Shown here piece by piece: positions 18,223 to 27,200 of a stretch of 64,000 bases of DNA. Source of the stretch: Sphaerisporangium rhizosphaerae (GTDB taxonomy: Bacteria; Actinomycetota; Actinomycetes; Streptosporangiales; Streptosporangiaceae); assembly GCF_042665155.1 (NCBI RefSeq), contig NZ_JBHTCG010000041.1, positions 1 through 64,000 of the forward strand, given 5' to 3'. Below the pieces are notes generated by a model. That model made no database searches and was not told the DNA's origin. It worked only from the letters and a program-made list of their open reading frames with translations. Each line of letters opens with the position of its first letter. Position 1 is the stretch's first letter. Made by a program: the position numbers and the translations under genes.

Positions 18223-18258
18223 TTATCCATAGTCTCCTGCCTGGCAGACCATGGATAA
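18223..18258. promoter_or_regulatory. long inverted repeat between the isomerase and LanC-like genes
   Basis: TTATCCAT (18223-18230) and ATGGATAA (18251-18258) pair perfectly; the next inner bases GTCT/AGAC also pair after one mismatch. The arms are AT-rich in GC-rich DNA. It lies in the 376-bp divergent spacer (18088-18463), so it is a candidate operator. No other gene was seen in that spacer. Confidence 0.5.
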
Positions 18259-18463
18259 GGGGGCATCCCATCCGATCGGGCCGGGTTCGCGGGGAAATAT
18301 GGCTCACGAGGAGCGCTGGAGGCTCCTGCGGGGCCGGTCTCTGTGAGATTGTTTCTGCTGCGGGCGGTGATGGGGCCGGCCGTGTGCCGTGACCGGATGC
18401 CGAAGCATTGTCTAGTTTTCCTACCAAATTCATAGGTAGACTGGGCCGCGCAGAGGAGGCGAC

Positions 18464-19807
18464 ATGAGCCCGGACCCAAGCCACCCGTCGTGGCCCCGAG
18501 GCGAGACCCCGCTGGCCGCGGCCATCTCCACCGGCCGCTGGATCCGGTCGGCCGCCGTCGACGACGAACGCGGGCGCCACTGGCGCGCCAACCCCGACCC
18601 CGGGCGGCGCTCGGCCCGGTCCGGCCGGCCCGGCTCGCTGTACGCGGGCGCCGCAGGCGTCGTGCTGTACTTCCTGGAGCTGGCGGCGGCCACCGGTCAC
18701 GAGGCCTACCTGGAGGAGGCCAGGAACGGCGCGCGCTACCTGGCCGCCACCTGGCGGGAGGAGGCCGACCTGTCCCTCTACCACGGCCTCACCGGCATCG
18801 TGTTCGCGCTGGCCGAGGCCGGGTGGGCCACCGGCGAGGAGAGCTTCTCGGTCGCGGCCAGGGACGCGGCCGACCAGGTGGTGCGCCGCGCGCGCCGCCT
18901 GCCCTCCGGCGTCGGCTGGACGGGCGACCCGGCGCAGCGCGGCGACGGCGGCATCATCCTCGGCCTGCTGCACGCCGCGGGCATCCTCGGGGTTCCCGAG
19001 TACGAACGGATCGCCGTGGAGGCCGGCGAGCGCGTCGCCGGCCTTGTCGTCCCCGGGCACCGGTTCGGCGAAGAGGGCTGCGCCGACCTGCCGGTGGACG
19101 CGGTCACGCCCGGGTTCCTGTCCGGCACGGCCGGCACCGCCTTCCTGCTCGCCCGCCTGTACGGCGTCACCAGGGACGAGCGGTTCCTGCGGGCCGCGCG
19201 CCGGGGCGCCGACTTCGTCCGCACCGTCAGCGTGGTGACCGACAAGCACGTCTTCGTGCCGCACCACGTCCCGCAGGGACGCACCCTGCACTACCTCGGT
19301 CTGTGCTCGGGGTCGGCGGGGGTGGCCCGGCTGTTCTACGAGATGCACCGCGTGACCGGCGAGCAGGGCCACCTCGACTGGATGGAGCGGCTGGCCGCCG
19401 GCATCGCCTGCAGCGGCGTCCCGCGGCGCCGCACCCCCGGCTTCTGGAACGTGGCCTGTCAGTGCTGCGGCGCGGCCGGGCTGCTGGAGCTGTTCGTCGG
19501 CCTGTGGGCCGCCACCGGCGCGCGGTCGCACCTCAACTTCGCCCAGCTCCTGGCCGACGACCTGATAGGCCGCGCCACCGGGCACGACGACGCCGGCCAC
19601 CGCTGGTACCAGGCCTACCGCCGGCTGCGTCCCTGGGAGGTCACCGCCGACACCGGGTACATGATCGGCGCCGCGGGCATCGGCTCGGCGCTGCTGCACC
19701 TGCACGCCGCCACGACGGTGGCCGAGCCGCGCCGGGTCATCCTGCTCCCGGACAATCCCTTCCCGGCCATCCCCGTCCCCGCCTCGGCGCTGCGCGGCCC
19801 CTCCTGA
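18464..19807 (+). CDS. stand-alone LanC-like cyclase with a Cys-Cys-Gly zinc motif
   Basis: The ATG at 18464 follows GAGGAGG. The 447-residue product shows the repeated helical-pair layout of LanC with GxxG-containing turns (SLYHGLTGIVFAL, TPGFLSGTAGTAFLL, LGLCSGSAGVARL). The probable zinc ligands are C281, C334 and C335: CCG replaces the usual CHG of class I LanC, as seen in the CCG subgroup of LanM/ProcM cyclases. LanC enzymes add cysteine thiols to dehydroamino acids to form lanthionine rings. No dehydratase, precursor peptide or transporter of lanthipeptide type is next to it, so its substrate is unknown. A CTACC/GGTAG inverted repeat lies upstream at 18421-18439. Confidence 0.88.
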   Translation: MSPDPSHPSWPRGETPLAAAISTGRWIRSAAVDDERGRHWRANPDPGRRSARSGRPGSLYAGAAGVVLYFLELAAATGHEAYLEEARNGARYLAATWREEADLSLYHGLTGIVFALAEAGWATGEESFSVAARDAADQVVRRARRLPSGVGWTGDPAQRGDGGIILGLLHAAGILGVPEYERIAVEAGERVAGLVVPGHRFGEEGCADLPVDAVTPGFLSGTAGTAFLLARLYGVTRDERFLRAARRGADFVRTVSVVTDKHVFVPHHVPQGRTLHYLGLCSGSAGVARLFYEMHRVTGEQGHLDWMERLAAGIACSGVPRRRTPGFWNVACQCCGAAGLLELFVGLWAATGARSHLNFAQLLADDLIGRATGHDDAGHRWYQAYRRLRPWEVTADTGYMIGAAGIGSALLHLHAATTVAEPRRVILLPDNPFPAIPVPASALRGPS

Positions 19808-19835
19808 GCCGCGGGGCCCGGCCCTTTCCGCGCCC

Positions 19836-21230
19836 TCAGACCGGCTCGACGTGCCGCGGGCCGAGCGGGAGGCGGACCACGAAGCGGGCGCCGCGCTCGC
19901 TGGGCTCGACCGTCAGGCAGCCGCCGGTCGTCTCGGCGATCTGCCGCGCGATCGACAGGCCGAGCCCCGTGCCGCCGGCGTCCTTGCTGCGCGCGGCGTC
20001 CAGGCGGGTGAACCGCTGGAAGATGATCTCCCACTTGTCCGGGGAGATACCGGCCCCGTCGTCGAGCACCTCGATGATGGCCGTGCCGTGCGAGAAGCGC
20101 GGGTCGCCGGGCCGGTCGCCGATGCGCGTGCACACCTTGACGGTGGCCGAGGTCGCGGCGTGCCGCTCGGCGTTGTCCATCAGGTTGGTGAACAGGCGGG
20201 CCAGCCGCACCCGGTCGCCCATCACCACCACGCCCGGCTCCAGATCCGTGCCGATCCTCAGGCGGCTCTGACGGCGCTCCAGCTCGCCGGCGACCAGTTC
20301 GGCCAGATCCACCGGCTCGCGGGTGACGGGCGTGCCGGCGTCCAGCCGGGCCACCTGCAGCAGGTCGGACACGATGGCCTGCAGCCGGTCCAGGCTGCTC
20401 AGCAGCGAGCGGCTCATCGCGTTCACGTCGGTCTCGGCGGGGGCGAGCAGGGCCTCCTCCACCTCGGCGCGCATGGCGGTGATCGGGCTGCGCAGGTCGT
20501 GGGAGGCGTCGGAGGCGAACCGCCGCTGACGCTCCATCGCCTCCTCCAGCCGGTCCAGCGTGTGGTTGACGCTCTCGGCGAGGCCGTGGATCTCGTCGTT
20601 GGCGGGCGGCACCGGCACCCGCCGGCCCGGGCTGGTGGCGACGATCTCGTCGAGCTCGGCGCGGATGGCGTTGACCGGCGACAGCGACCCGGTCACCAGC
20701 CGGTGGCTGCCGTAGACGGTCACCGCGACGACCGACAGCACCGCGGCGACCGCGAAGGCGGCCAGCAGCGGGTGGACCCACGGACGGATGGGCGGCGCGG
20801 CGGCGTAGACGATGCATTCGCGGCCGGCGCGGAAGGCCCGGCGGGCCACGACGACCTGGCATTCGCCGTGCGGGAAGACGCGGTCGCACACCCGGCGCAC
20901 CGCCTGCTCCTCGCCCGGGGGAGGGACGAAGGAGGCCATGGGCGGCTTGCCGCGCAGGATGCCGGAGGACGCCACGACCCGCCCCTGCGAGTCGACGACC
21001 TGCAGATTGCGCACCTGTTCGTAGGGGATCGGCGCGGGCAGCGTGCCTTGTTCGAACACCACGGCGACGCGGCGGGCCGCCGCGGCGACCTCCTCGGTGA
21101 GGTACCCGCTGGCGTACCGGTTGACGGCCACCAGCATGACCGCGGACAACAGTGTGGACAGCAGGGCCGCGATCAGACCTGCGAACAGGGTGAAACGCCC
21201 CTTGACCGACCAGCGGTGCCACACGCTCAC
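19836..21230 (-). CDS. membrane sensor histidine kinase (orphan)
   Basis: The GTG at 21230 follows GAGGGGGG and gives 464 residues. A membrane segment near residues 10-35, an outer sensor region with a Cys pair (CDRVFPHGECQVV), a second membrane segment, a HAMP region, the phospho-acceptor box ASDASHDLRSPITAM and the HATPase N-box NLMDNAERH are in order, ending with DDGAGISPDKW and GTGLGLSIARQI. No response regulator gene is adjacent, which is unusual for this class. It converges on the LanC-like gene with a 28-bp gap. Confidence 0.9.
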   Translation of the reverse strand: MSVWHRWSVKGRFTLFAGLIAALLSTLLSAVMLVAVNRYASGYLTEEVAAAARRVAVVFEQGTLPAPIPYEQVRNLQVVDSQGRVVASSGILRGKPPMASFVPPPGEEQAVRRVCDRVFPHGECQVVVARRAFRAGRECIVYAAAPPIRPWVHPLLAAFAVAAVLSVVAVTVYGSHRLVTGSLSPVNAIRAELDEIVATSPGRRVPVPPANDEIHGLAESVNHTLDRLEEAMERQRRFASDASHDLRSPITAMRAEVEEALLAPAETDVNAMSRSLLSSLDRLQAIVSDLLQVARLDAGTPVTREPVDLAELVAGELERRQSRLRIGTDLEPGVVVMGDRVRLARLFTNLMDNAERHAATSATVKVCTRIGDRPGDPRFSHGTAIIEVLDDGAGISPDKWEIIFQRFTRLDAARSKDAGGTGLGLSIARQIAETTGGCLTVEPSERGARFVVRLPLGPRHVEPV

Positions 21231-21323
21231 CGTGATCCCCCCTCTTGCCCCCATGACAAGTGGACCACACCCGTCGCACGTGGGTGCGACGGGTCGCGGG
21301 GGAAGCCGGCCGGAGGCGGGCCG

Positions 21324-21476
21324 CTAGTCTGCGGCGCGCGTGGCGGTCTCGGCGGCCTTGGCCGTCAGCGACCGCACCGCCTCGGTCAGATGGGCGACCT
21401 GGACCTCGAGGGTGTGGACCCGCGCTTCCAGTTCGCCGGCGCTGGGGGGCTGGTTGGCGACGATCTGCCTCGGCAT
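21324..21476 (-). CDS. small coiled-coil protein, 50 aa
   Basis: The ATG at 21476 is preceded, on the minus strand, by GGAAGGAG at good spacing. The 50-residue product has a short disordered start (about 13 residues) and then a regular heptad pattern from GELEARVHTLEVQVAHL to its end, so a single coiled coil is expected. It is 93 bp upstream of the histidine kinase gene on the same strand and could share its transcript. No family was recognised. Confidence 0.6.
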   Translation of the reverse strand: MPRQIVANQPPSAGELEARVHTLEVQVAHLTEAVRSLTAKAAETATRAAD

Positions 21477-21637
21477 CGGCGGCCGCTCCTTCCACGAAGT
21501 TCACAACGCGGGCCTGGTAACGCGGGGGGTGTCCGTCGCGATCCCAGCTCTTTACCTCTGCCCACACAGGGGCGTGGCAAAGCACATCCGGCCCTATAAG
21601 CGTACGTGACCTCATCGCGGTGCTCCGGGAGCGACCC

Positions 21638-22336
21638 CTAGGAGGTCGTGAGGCGCGCGGCATAGCGGGTGCGGGGGTGGCGGGCGACCTCCTCGGGCGT
21701 GCCGTCCTGCACGATCGCGCCGTTCTCGACGACGACGAGCCGGTCGGCAAGCGCCGCGGCCTCCGCCGGGTCATGGGTGACCAGCACGCAGGGCCCGGCG
21801 AAGCACGACAGGTGGCGGCGCAGCAGGTCCCGCAGCTCCGGGCGCGCGGGGTCGGCCACACCGGCCAGCGGCTCGTCCAGGAGCAGCACCCGGGGGCCGG
21901 CGGCCAGCGAGCGGGCCAGCGCCACCCGCTGCGCCTGCTCGCGCGACAGCTCGCCCGGCCTCGCCCGCGCCAGGGCACCCAGGCCCACGTCGTGCAGCCA
22001 GGCGGTCGCGGCGCGGCGGGCCTCGCCGGTGCCCGCGCCACGGCAGCGCGGCCCGAAGGCCACGTTGTCCAGGACGCTGAGATGGGAGAACAGCAGCGGG
22101 TCGCGCAGCACCATGCCGACCGACCGGCGGCCCGGCGGGCGTGCGTACAAAGGAGCGCCGTCGAGCAGGACGTACCCGCCCGCGGGGGCGGCGAGCCCGG
22201 CGACCAGGCGCAGGGCGGTGGTCTTGCCCGCGCCGCTCGGGCCGGCGAGGGCGACGACCTCCCCGGCGGCGACCCGCAGCCGCACGTCCAGCGAGAACGG
22301 CGGGTACGCGGCGACCAGGTGGGCGTCCAGCATCAT
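21638..22336 (-). CDS. modC: molybdate-type ABC transporter ATPase (ModC-like, short)
   Basis: The 232-residue product has Walker A GPSGAGKTT, Walker B VLLLDEPLAGV and the switch His in LVTHDPAEAAALADR. The signature motif is altered (LSREQAQRVALARSL instead of LSGGQ). It ends about where the ATPase domain ends, lacking the C-terminal Mop oxyanion-binding domain of full ModC. The ATG at 22336 overlaps the stop of the ModB-like permease gene (ATGA), so the two are translationally coupled. It would energise uptake of an oxyanion, molybdate or tungstate being most likely from the permease type. Confidence 0.75.
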   Translation of the reverse strand: MMLDAHLVAAYPPFSLDVRLRVAAGEVVALAGPSGAGKTTALRLVAGLAAPAGGYVLLDGAPLYARPPGRRSVGMVLRDPLLFSHLSVLDNVAFGPRCRGAGTGEARRAATAWLHDVGLGALARARPGELSREQAQRVALARSLAAGPRVLLLDEPLAGVADPARPELRDLLRRHLSCFAGPCVLVTHDPAEAAALADRLVVVENGAIVQDGTPEEVARHPRTRYAARLTTS

Positions 22337-23163
22337 GCCGGGCCCGCCCATCGTCCCCGCAGGCAGGCGAGGATCGCCGCCGGCACCGCCAGCAGCACCA
22401 GGCTGAGCGCGACGGCGGCCTGCGGGTCCCCGCGCAGGGCCAGGTAGACCGCGGGCGGCGCGGCGGGCGCGGCGGGCGCGGCCGCGGCCAGGCCGCCGGC
22501 GAACACCATCGTCGCGCCGAACTCGCCGAGGGCCCGCGCCCAGCACAACAGGGCGCCGACCGCGGCGCCGGGCGCCAGCAGCGGCAGGGCGACGCGGCGG
22601 AACACCGTCCAGGAGGAGGCGCCGAGCAGGGCCGCCGCCTCCTCGACGCGCGCGTCCTGCCGGTTCAGCGTGCCCTCCACCGTGGCGACCAGGAACGGCA
22701 TCGCCACGAACGCCTGTGCGCACATCACCGCCACGGCGTAGGAGGCGACCGGCCCGCCCGCCGGGCCGCCTCCGCCCAGCGCCAGCAGCAGCGCCACGCC
22801 TCCGGCCACCGGCGGCAGCAGCAGCGTCAGCCTGACCAGGGCCCGCGCGGCCCGCCTGCCCCGGAAGTCCACGCGGGCGAGCATCCACCCCAGCGGGACC
22901 CCGGTGACCAGGCAGCCCAGCGTGGCGGCCACGGAGGTGACCAGCGACAGCCACAGCGCCCGCAGCAGGGCCGGTTCGGCGAGGCGGGAGGCGAGCCCCG
23001 CCCACGGCGCCCGCAGCACCAGTGCCGCCACCGGAAGGGCCAGCAGCACCAGGGCGGCGGCGGCCGGCGCGGCCAGCACCAGCGGCACCGCGGCGGGCCC
23101 GTCGTGGACGGCGCCGCGGCCCGCGCCGGTCAGCCTGCGGCGGGTGGTCTTCAGTACCCTCAT
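22333..23163 (-). CDS. modB: molybdate-type ABC transporter permease (ModB-like)
   Basis: The product is a five- to six-segment membrane protein with the permease EAA loop EEAAALLGASSWTVFRRVALPLL and the family block ARALGEFGATMVFAGG typical of ModB. The ATG at 23163 gives 276 residues; an upstream ATG at 23223 is possible but its added segment is not membrane-like. No periplasmic binding protein gene (ModA) is adjacent, which is unusual, so the binding protein must be encoded elsewhere or absent. A TACTTC/GAAGTA inverted repeat sits upstream near 23229-23253. Confidence 0.75.
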   Translation of the reverse strand: MRVLKTTRRRLTGAGRGAVHDGPAAVPLVLAAPAAAALVLLALPVAALVLRAPWAGLASRLAEPALLRALWLSLVTSVAATLGCLVTGVPLGWMLARVDFRGRRAARALVRLTLLLPPVAGGVALLLALGGGGPAGGPVASYAVAVMCAQAFVAMPFLVATVEGTLNRQDARVEEAAALLGASSWTVFRRVALPLLAPGAAVGALLCWARALGEFGATMVFAGGLAAAAPAAPAAPPAVYLALRGDPQAAVALSLVLLAVPAAILACLRGRWAGPA

Positions 23164-23282
23164 GCCGCCTTCATCCCCGGCCGGCCGCCGCGCCACGCGA
23201 GGGCCCGGGTCCATGATCGGCATGACAGGTTTACTTCCCGGCTAAATGTGAAGTAGGGAGGGCGAATCGAAAGGAGCGGCCC

Positions 23283-24107
23283 ATGAACTCCGTGGCCTCA
23301 GCAGGTCACCAGGCGCGCGGAGCCGCGCGGCAGGCGACCAACAGCCGGACCTTCGACCGTCTCGCCAGGTTCGGCATGGCCTGCCGGGGCGTCCTGTACG
23401 CCCTGATCGGCATCCTGGCCCTGCAGATCGCCTTCGGCGGCGGCGGGAAGGAGGCCGACAAGACCGGAGCCGTGCGCACGGTCGCCGAGCAGCCGTTCGG
23501 CACCGTCCTGCTGTGGCTCATGGCGCTCGGGTTCCTCGCCCTGGCCGTCTGGCAGCTGTCGGAGGCCGTGGTCAACAGCGGCCTGGACGTCCGGCACCGC
23601 GTGGAGGCCGTCGGTCGCGCCGTGGTCTACGGCCTGGTCGTCGGCACCGTCCTCAGCTTCCTGCTGCGCGGCACCACCGGGCAGTCGAGCGACGAGAAGT
23701 CCAAGGACCTCACCGCCACCGTCATGGACTGGCCGGGCGGGCAGTGGATCGTCGGCGCCGTCGGCCTCGGCGTCATCGGCCTCGGCCTCTACTGGATCTA
23801 CGAAGGCGTCACCAATAAGTTCTGCAAGCACCTGAGCACCGCCGAGATGTCGCCGGCCACCCGCGGCGTCGTGGAGAAGCTCGGCATGATCGGCTACTGC
23901 GCGCGCGGCGTGATCGCGGCGGCGGCCGGCGTCTTCTTCGTCCACGCGGCGATCACCTACAACCCCGACGAGGCCAAGGGCATCGACTCCACGCTGCGGT
24001 CGTTCGCCGACACCCCGCTCGGCCCGTGGCTGCTGGCCGTGGTGGCCGCCGGCCTGGTCGTCTTCGCCGCCTACTGCTTCTGCGAGGCCCGCTGGCGCCA
24101 CACCTGA
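23283..24107 (+). CDS. DUF1206 membrane protein
   Basis: The 274-residue product consists of three similar two-helix units, each opening with a block like RLARFGMACRGVLYALIGILAL or KLGMIGYCARGVIAAAAGVFF. This is the DUF1206 pattern: six membrane segments, conserved Arg-Gly in the first helix of each unit. The function of the family is unknown. The start ATG at 23283 follows AAAGGAG. It is a single gene, divergent from modB and convergent with icmF, with a strong terminator after it. Confidence 0.9.
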   Translation: MNSVASAGHQARGAARQATNSRTFDRLARFGMACRGVLYALIGILALQIAFGGGGKEADKTGAVRTVAEQPFGTVLLWLMALGFLALAVWQLSEAVVNSGLDVRHRVEAVGRAVVYGLVVGTVLSFLLRGTTGQSSDEKSKDLTATVMDWPGGQWIVGAVGLGVIGLGLYWIYEGVTNKFCKHLSTAEMSPATRGVVEKLGMIGYCARGVIAAAAGVFFVHAAITYNPDEAKGIDSTLRSFADTPLGPWLLAVVAAGLVVFAAYCFCEARWRHT

Positions 24108-24131
24108 GCCGCCTTCGCGGTAGAGGACCTC

Positions 24132-24168
24132 GACGACGGACCCGGGCGCCCCGCCCGGGTCCGTCGTC
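24132..24168. terminator. strong bidirectional hairpin terminator
   Basis: A perfect 17-bp stem (24132-24148 with 24152-24168) closes a 3-nt CCC loop, between the convergent DUF1206 and icmF genes. Confidence 0.9.
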
Positions 24169-24201
24169 ATGCCGTGCCATGCCGCCGCGGCTCAGGCGTG
24201 G

Positions 24202-24245
24202 CTCACATGGGGCTCACATGGGGCTCACATGGGGCTCACATGTGG
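24202..24245. repeat. four tandem 11-bp repeats next to the icmF stop codon
   Basis: Units CTCACATGGGG occur three times, followed by CTCACATGTGG, ending one base before the icmF stop codon region at 24247. The array is only four units long and has no spacers, so it is a simple tandem repeat. Confidence 0.9.
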
Positions 24246-24246
24246 C

Positions 24247-27200
24247 TCAGACGTTGCGCCGGTACTGGCCGCCCGCTTCGAACAGCGCCTCGGTGATCTG
24301 CCCGAGCGAGCACACGCGGGCGGCGTCCATCAGCGCGGCGAAGGCGTTGCCGTCGGACATGGCGGCCTCCCGCAGCCGCCGCAGCGCCTCGGGCGCCTCG
24401 GCCGCGTTCCGCCGCTGGAAGTCGCGCAGCCGCTCGAGCTGGCCGTGCTTCTCCTCCTCGGTGCCGCGGGCCAGCTCCAGCGAGCCGTGCTCGACCGCGC
24501 CGTCGGGGTTGCGGAAGGTGTTCACCCCGATGATCGGCAGCGAGCCGTCGTGCTTGCGGGTCTCGTACAGCAGTGACTCGTCCTGGATGCGCCCGCGCTG
24601 GTAGCCGGTCTCCATCGCGCCGAGCACGCCGCCGCGCTCCGACAGCCGTTCGAACTCGGCCAGCACCGCCTCCTCCACCAGGTCGGTGAGGTCGTCGATG
24701 ACGAAGCCGCCCTGGAGCGGGTTCTCGTTCACCGCCAGGCCCCACTCGCGGTTGATGATCATCTGGATGGCCATGGCGCGGCGCACCGACTCGGCGCTCG
24801 GGGTGGTGACCGCCTCGTCGTAGGCGTTGGTGTGCAGGCTGTTGCAGTTGTCGTAGATGGCGATCAGGGCCTGGAGGGTGGTGCGGATGTCGTTGAAGTT
24901 CATCTCCTGGGCGTGCAGCGACCGCCCGGAGGTCTGGATGTGGTACTTGAGCTTCTGCGCGCGCTCGCCGGCGCCGTAGCGGTCGCGCATGGCCACCGCC
25001 CACACCCGGCGCGCCACCCGGCCGAGCACGCTGTACTCGGGGTCCATGCCGTTGGAGAAGAAGAACGACAGGCTCGGCGCGAAGTCGTCGATCGCCATGC
25101 CCCGGGCCAGGTATGCCTCCACGTAGGTGAACCCGTTGGCCAGGGTGAAGGCCAGCTGGGTGATCGGGTTCGCCCCCGCCTCGGCGATGTGGTAGCCCGA
25201 GATCGACACCGAGTAGAAGTTGCGCACGTCGTTGGCGATGAACCATTCCTGCACGTCGGCCATCATCCGCAGCGAGAAGTCGGTGGAGAAGATGCAGGTG
25301 TTCTGCCCCTGGTCCTCCTTGAGGATGTCGGCCTGCACGGTGCCGCGCACCGTGGACAGCGTCGCGGCGCGCACGCGGGCCGCCTCCTCGGCGGTGGGCT
25401 CGCGGCCGTTGTCGGCGCGGAAGCGGTCCAGCGCCTGGTCGGCCGCGGTGTGCAGGAAGAACGCCAGGATGGTCGGGGCCGGCCCGTTGATGGTCATCGA
25501 CACCGAGGTGGCCGGCGAGGACAGGTCGAAGCCGTCGTACAGCGCCTTCATGTCCTCCAGCGTGGCGATCGACACCCCGGAGGTGCCCACCTTGCCGTAC
25601 ACGTCCGGGCGCTCGGCCGGGTCGTTGCCGTACAGGGTCACCGAGTCGAACGCGGTGGACAGCCGCACGGCGGGCTGGCCCTGCGACAGCAGCTTGAAGC
25701 GCCGGTTGGTGCGGAACGGGTCGCCCTCGCCGGCGAACATGCGGATCGGGTCCTCGTCGGCCCGCTTGAACGGGAACACCCCGGCGGTGAAGGGGAAGCG
25801 GCCGGGCAGGTTCTCGGCGCGCAGGAAGCGCAGCAGCTCGCCGTGGTCGGTGTGGCGCGGCAGGGCCACGCGCGGCACGCGGCTGCCCGAGAGCGTGGTG
25901 CGCCACAGCGGCGTGTGCTGCTCCTTGCCGCGGACGGTGACCACCAGTTCGTCGGCGGAGTAGGCGGCCACGGTCCGCGGCCAGTCCTCCAGCAGGGCGC
26001 GGCTGCCGGGCGACAGCTCCTGCTCGGCCCGGTCGCCCAGCGCGTCCAGCTTGTCCAGCGACGCGGCGTCGCCGCCCTCTGCGGCCAGCAGCTCGCGCAC
26101 CTGGCGCAGTTGCTGGCGGCGTCGCGCCGCCTCGGCCTCCACCCGGGTGCGGCGGTGGTACTCGCGCACGGTGTCGGCGATCTCGGCCAGGTAGCGGGCC
26201 CGGGAGGGGGGCACGATGGCCGAGGCCAGGCTGGAGGTGGTGACCGGGGTCCTCGGCAGCAGCCCGAAGCTGTCGGGCAGGCCGCGCTCGGCGAGCAGGT
26301 CGCGCAGCCGGTGGTAGAGCGCGGTGACGCCGTCGTCGTTGAAGCGCGAGGCGACGGTGCCGTAGACGGGCATCTCCTCGGGGGAGGCGCCGAAGGCCTG
26401 GCGGTTGCGCACGAGCTGGCGGCGCACGTCGCGCAGCGCGTCCTGCGCGCCGCGCCGGTCGAACTTGTTGATCGCGACCACGTCGGCGAAGTCCAGCATG
26501 TCGATCTTCTCGAGCTGGGAGCTCGCGCCGAACTCCGGGGTCATGACGTACAGCGACACGTCACTGAAGGGGACGATGGCGGCGTCGCCCTGCCCGATGC
26601 CGGGCGTCTCGACGATCACCAGGTCGAACCCGGCGGCCTGGCAGACGGCGATCACGTCGTTCAGGTGATCGGGAAGCTCGTGGGAGCCGCGGGTGGCCAT
26701 CGAGCGGAAGAACACCCGGTCGCCGCCCAGGCTGTTCATGCGGATGCGGTCGCCCAGCAGGGCGCCGCCGCCCCTGCGCCGGGTGGGGTCCACCGCGATG
26801 ACGGCGACGCGCAGCTTGTCCTCGTAGTCGGCGCGCACCCGGCGGACCAGCTCGTCGGTGAGGGAGGACTTGCCCGACCCGCCGGTCCCGGTGATGCCGA
26901 GCACCGGCACCCGGCGGGCCGCGCCCGCCTCGCGCAGCGCCTGCAGGTAGGACGCGCCGGCCTTACCGGCCTCGACGTAGGTGATCGCGCGGGCCACGGC
27001 CCGCTGGTCGCCGCCGAGCACCGAGGGCGGCTCGCCGTCGGCCGCGAGGTCGACGTCGCACGCCTCGACCAGCGTGTTGATCATGCCGGCGAGGCCGAGC
27101 CGCTGGCCGTCCTCGGGGGAGAAGATCTTGGTCACGCCGCGGCTCTCCAGCAGGGCGATCTCCTCGGGCACGATCACCCCGCCGCCGCCTCCGTACACCT

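Noticed and set aside
18299..18346. 15-codon mini frame upstream of the LanC-like gene, considered as a lanthipeptide precursor
   Set aside because: It contains no Cys and too few Ser/Thr to serve as a lanthipeptide precursor, and the ribosome site is weak.
21477..21637. Minus-strand frame running from about 21600 into the small coiled-coil gene
   Set aside because: Only its first 40 codons look natural; the rest is Arg/Pro-rich, and the coiled-coil frame has the better ribosome site.
24202..24245. Possible CRISPR repeats
   Set aside because: The units are 11 bp and directly adjacent, without spacers, and no cas genes are present.
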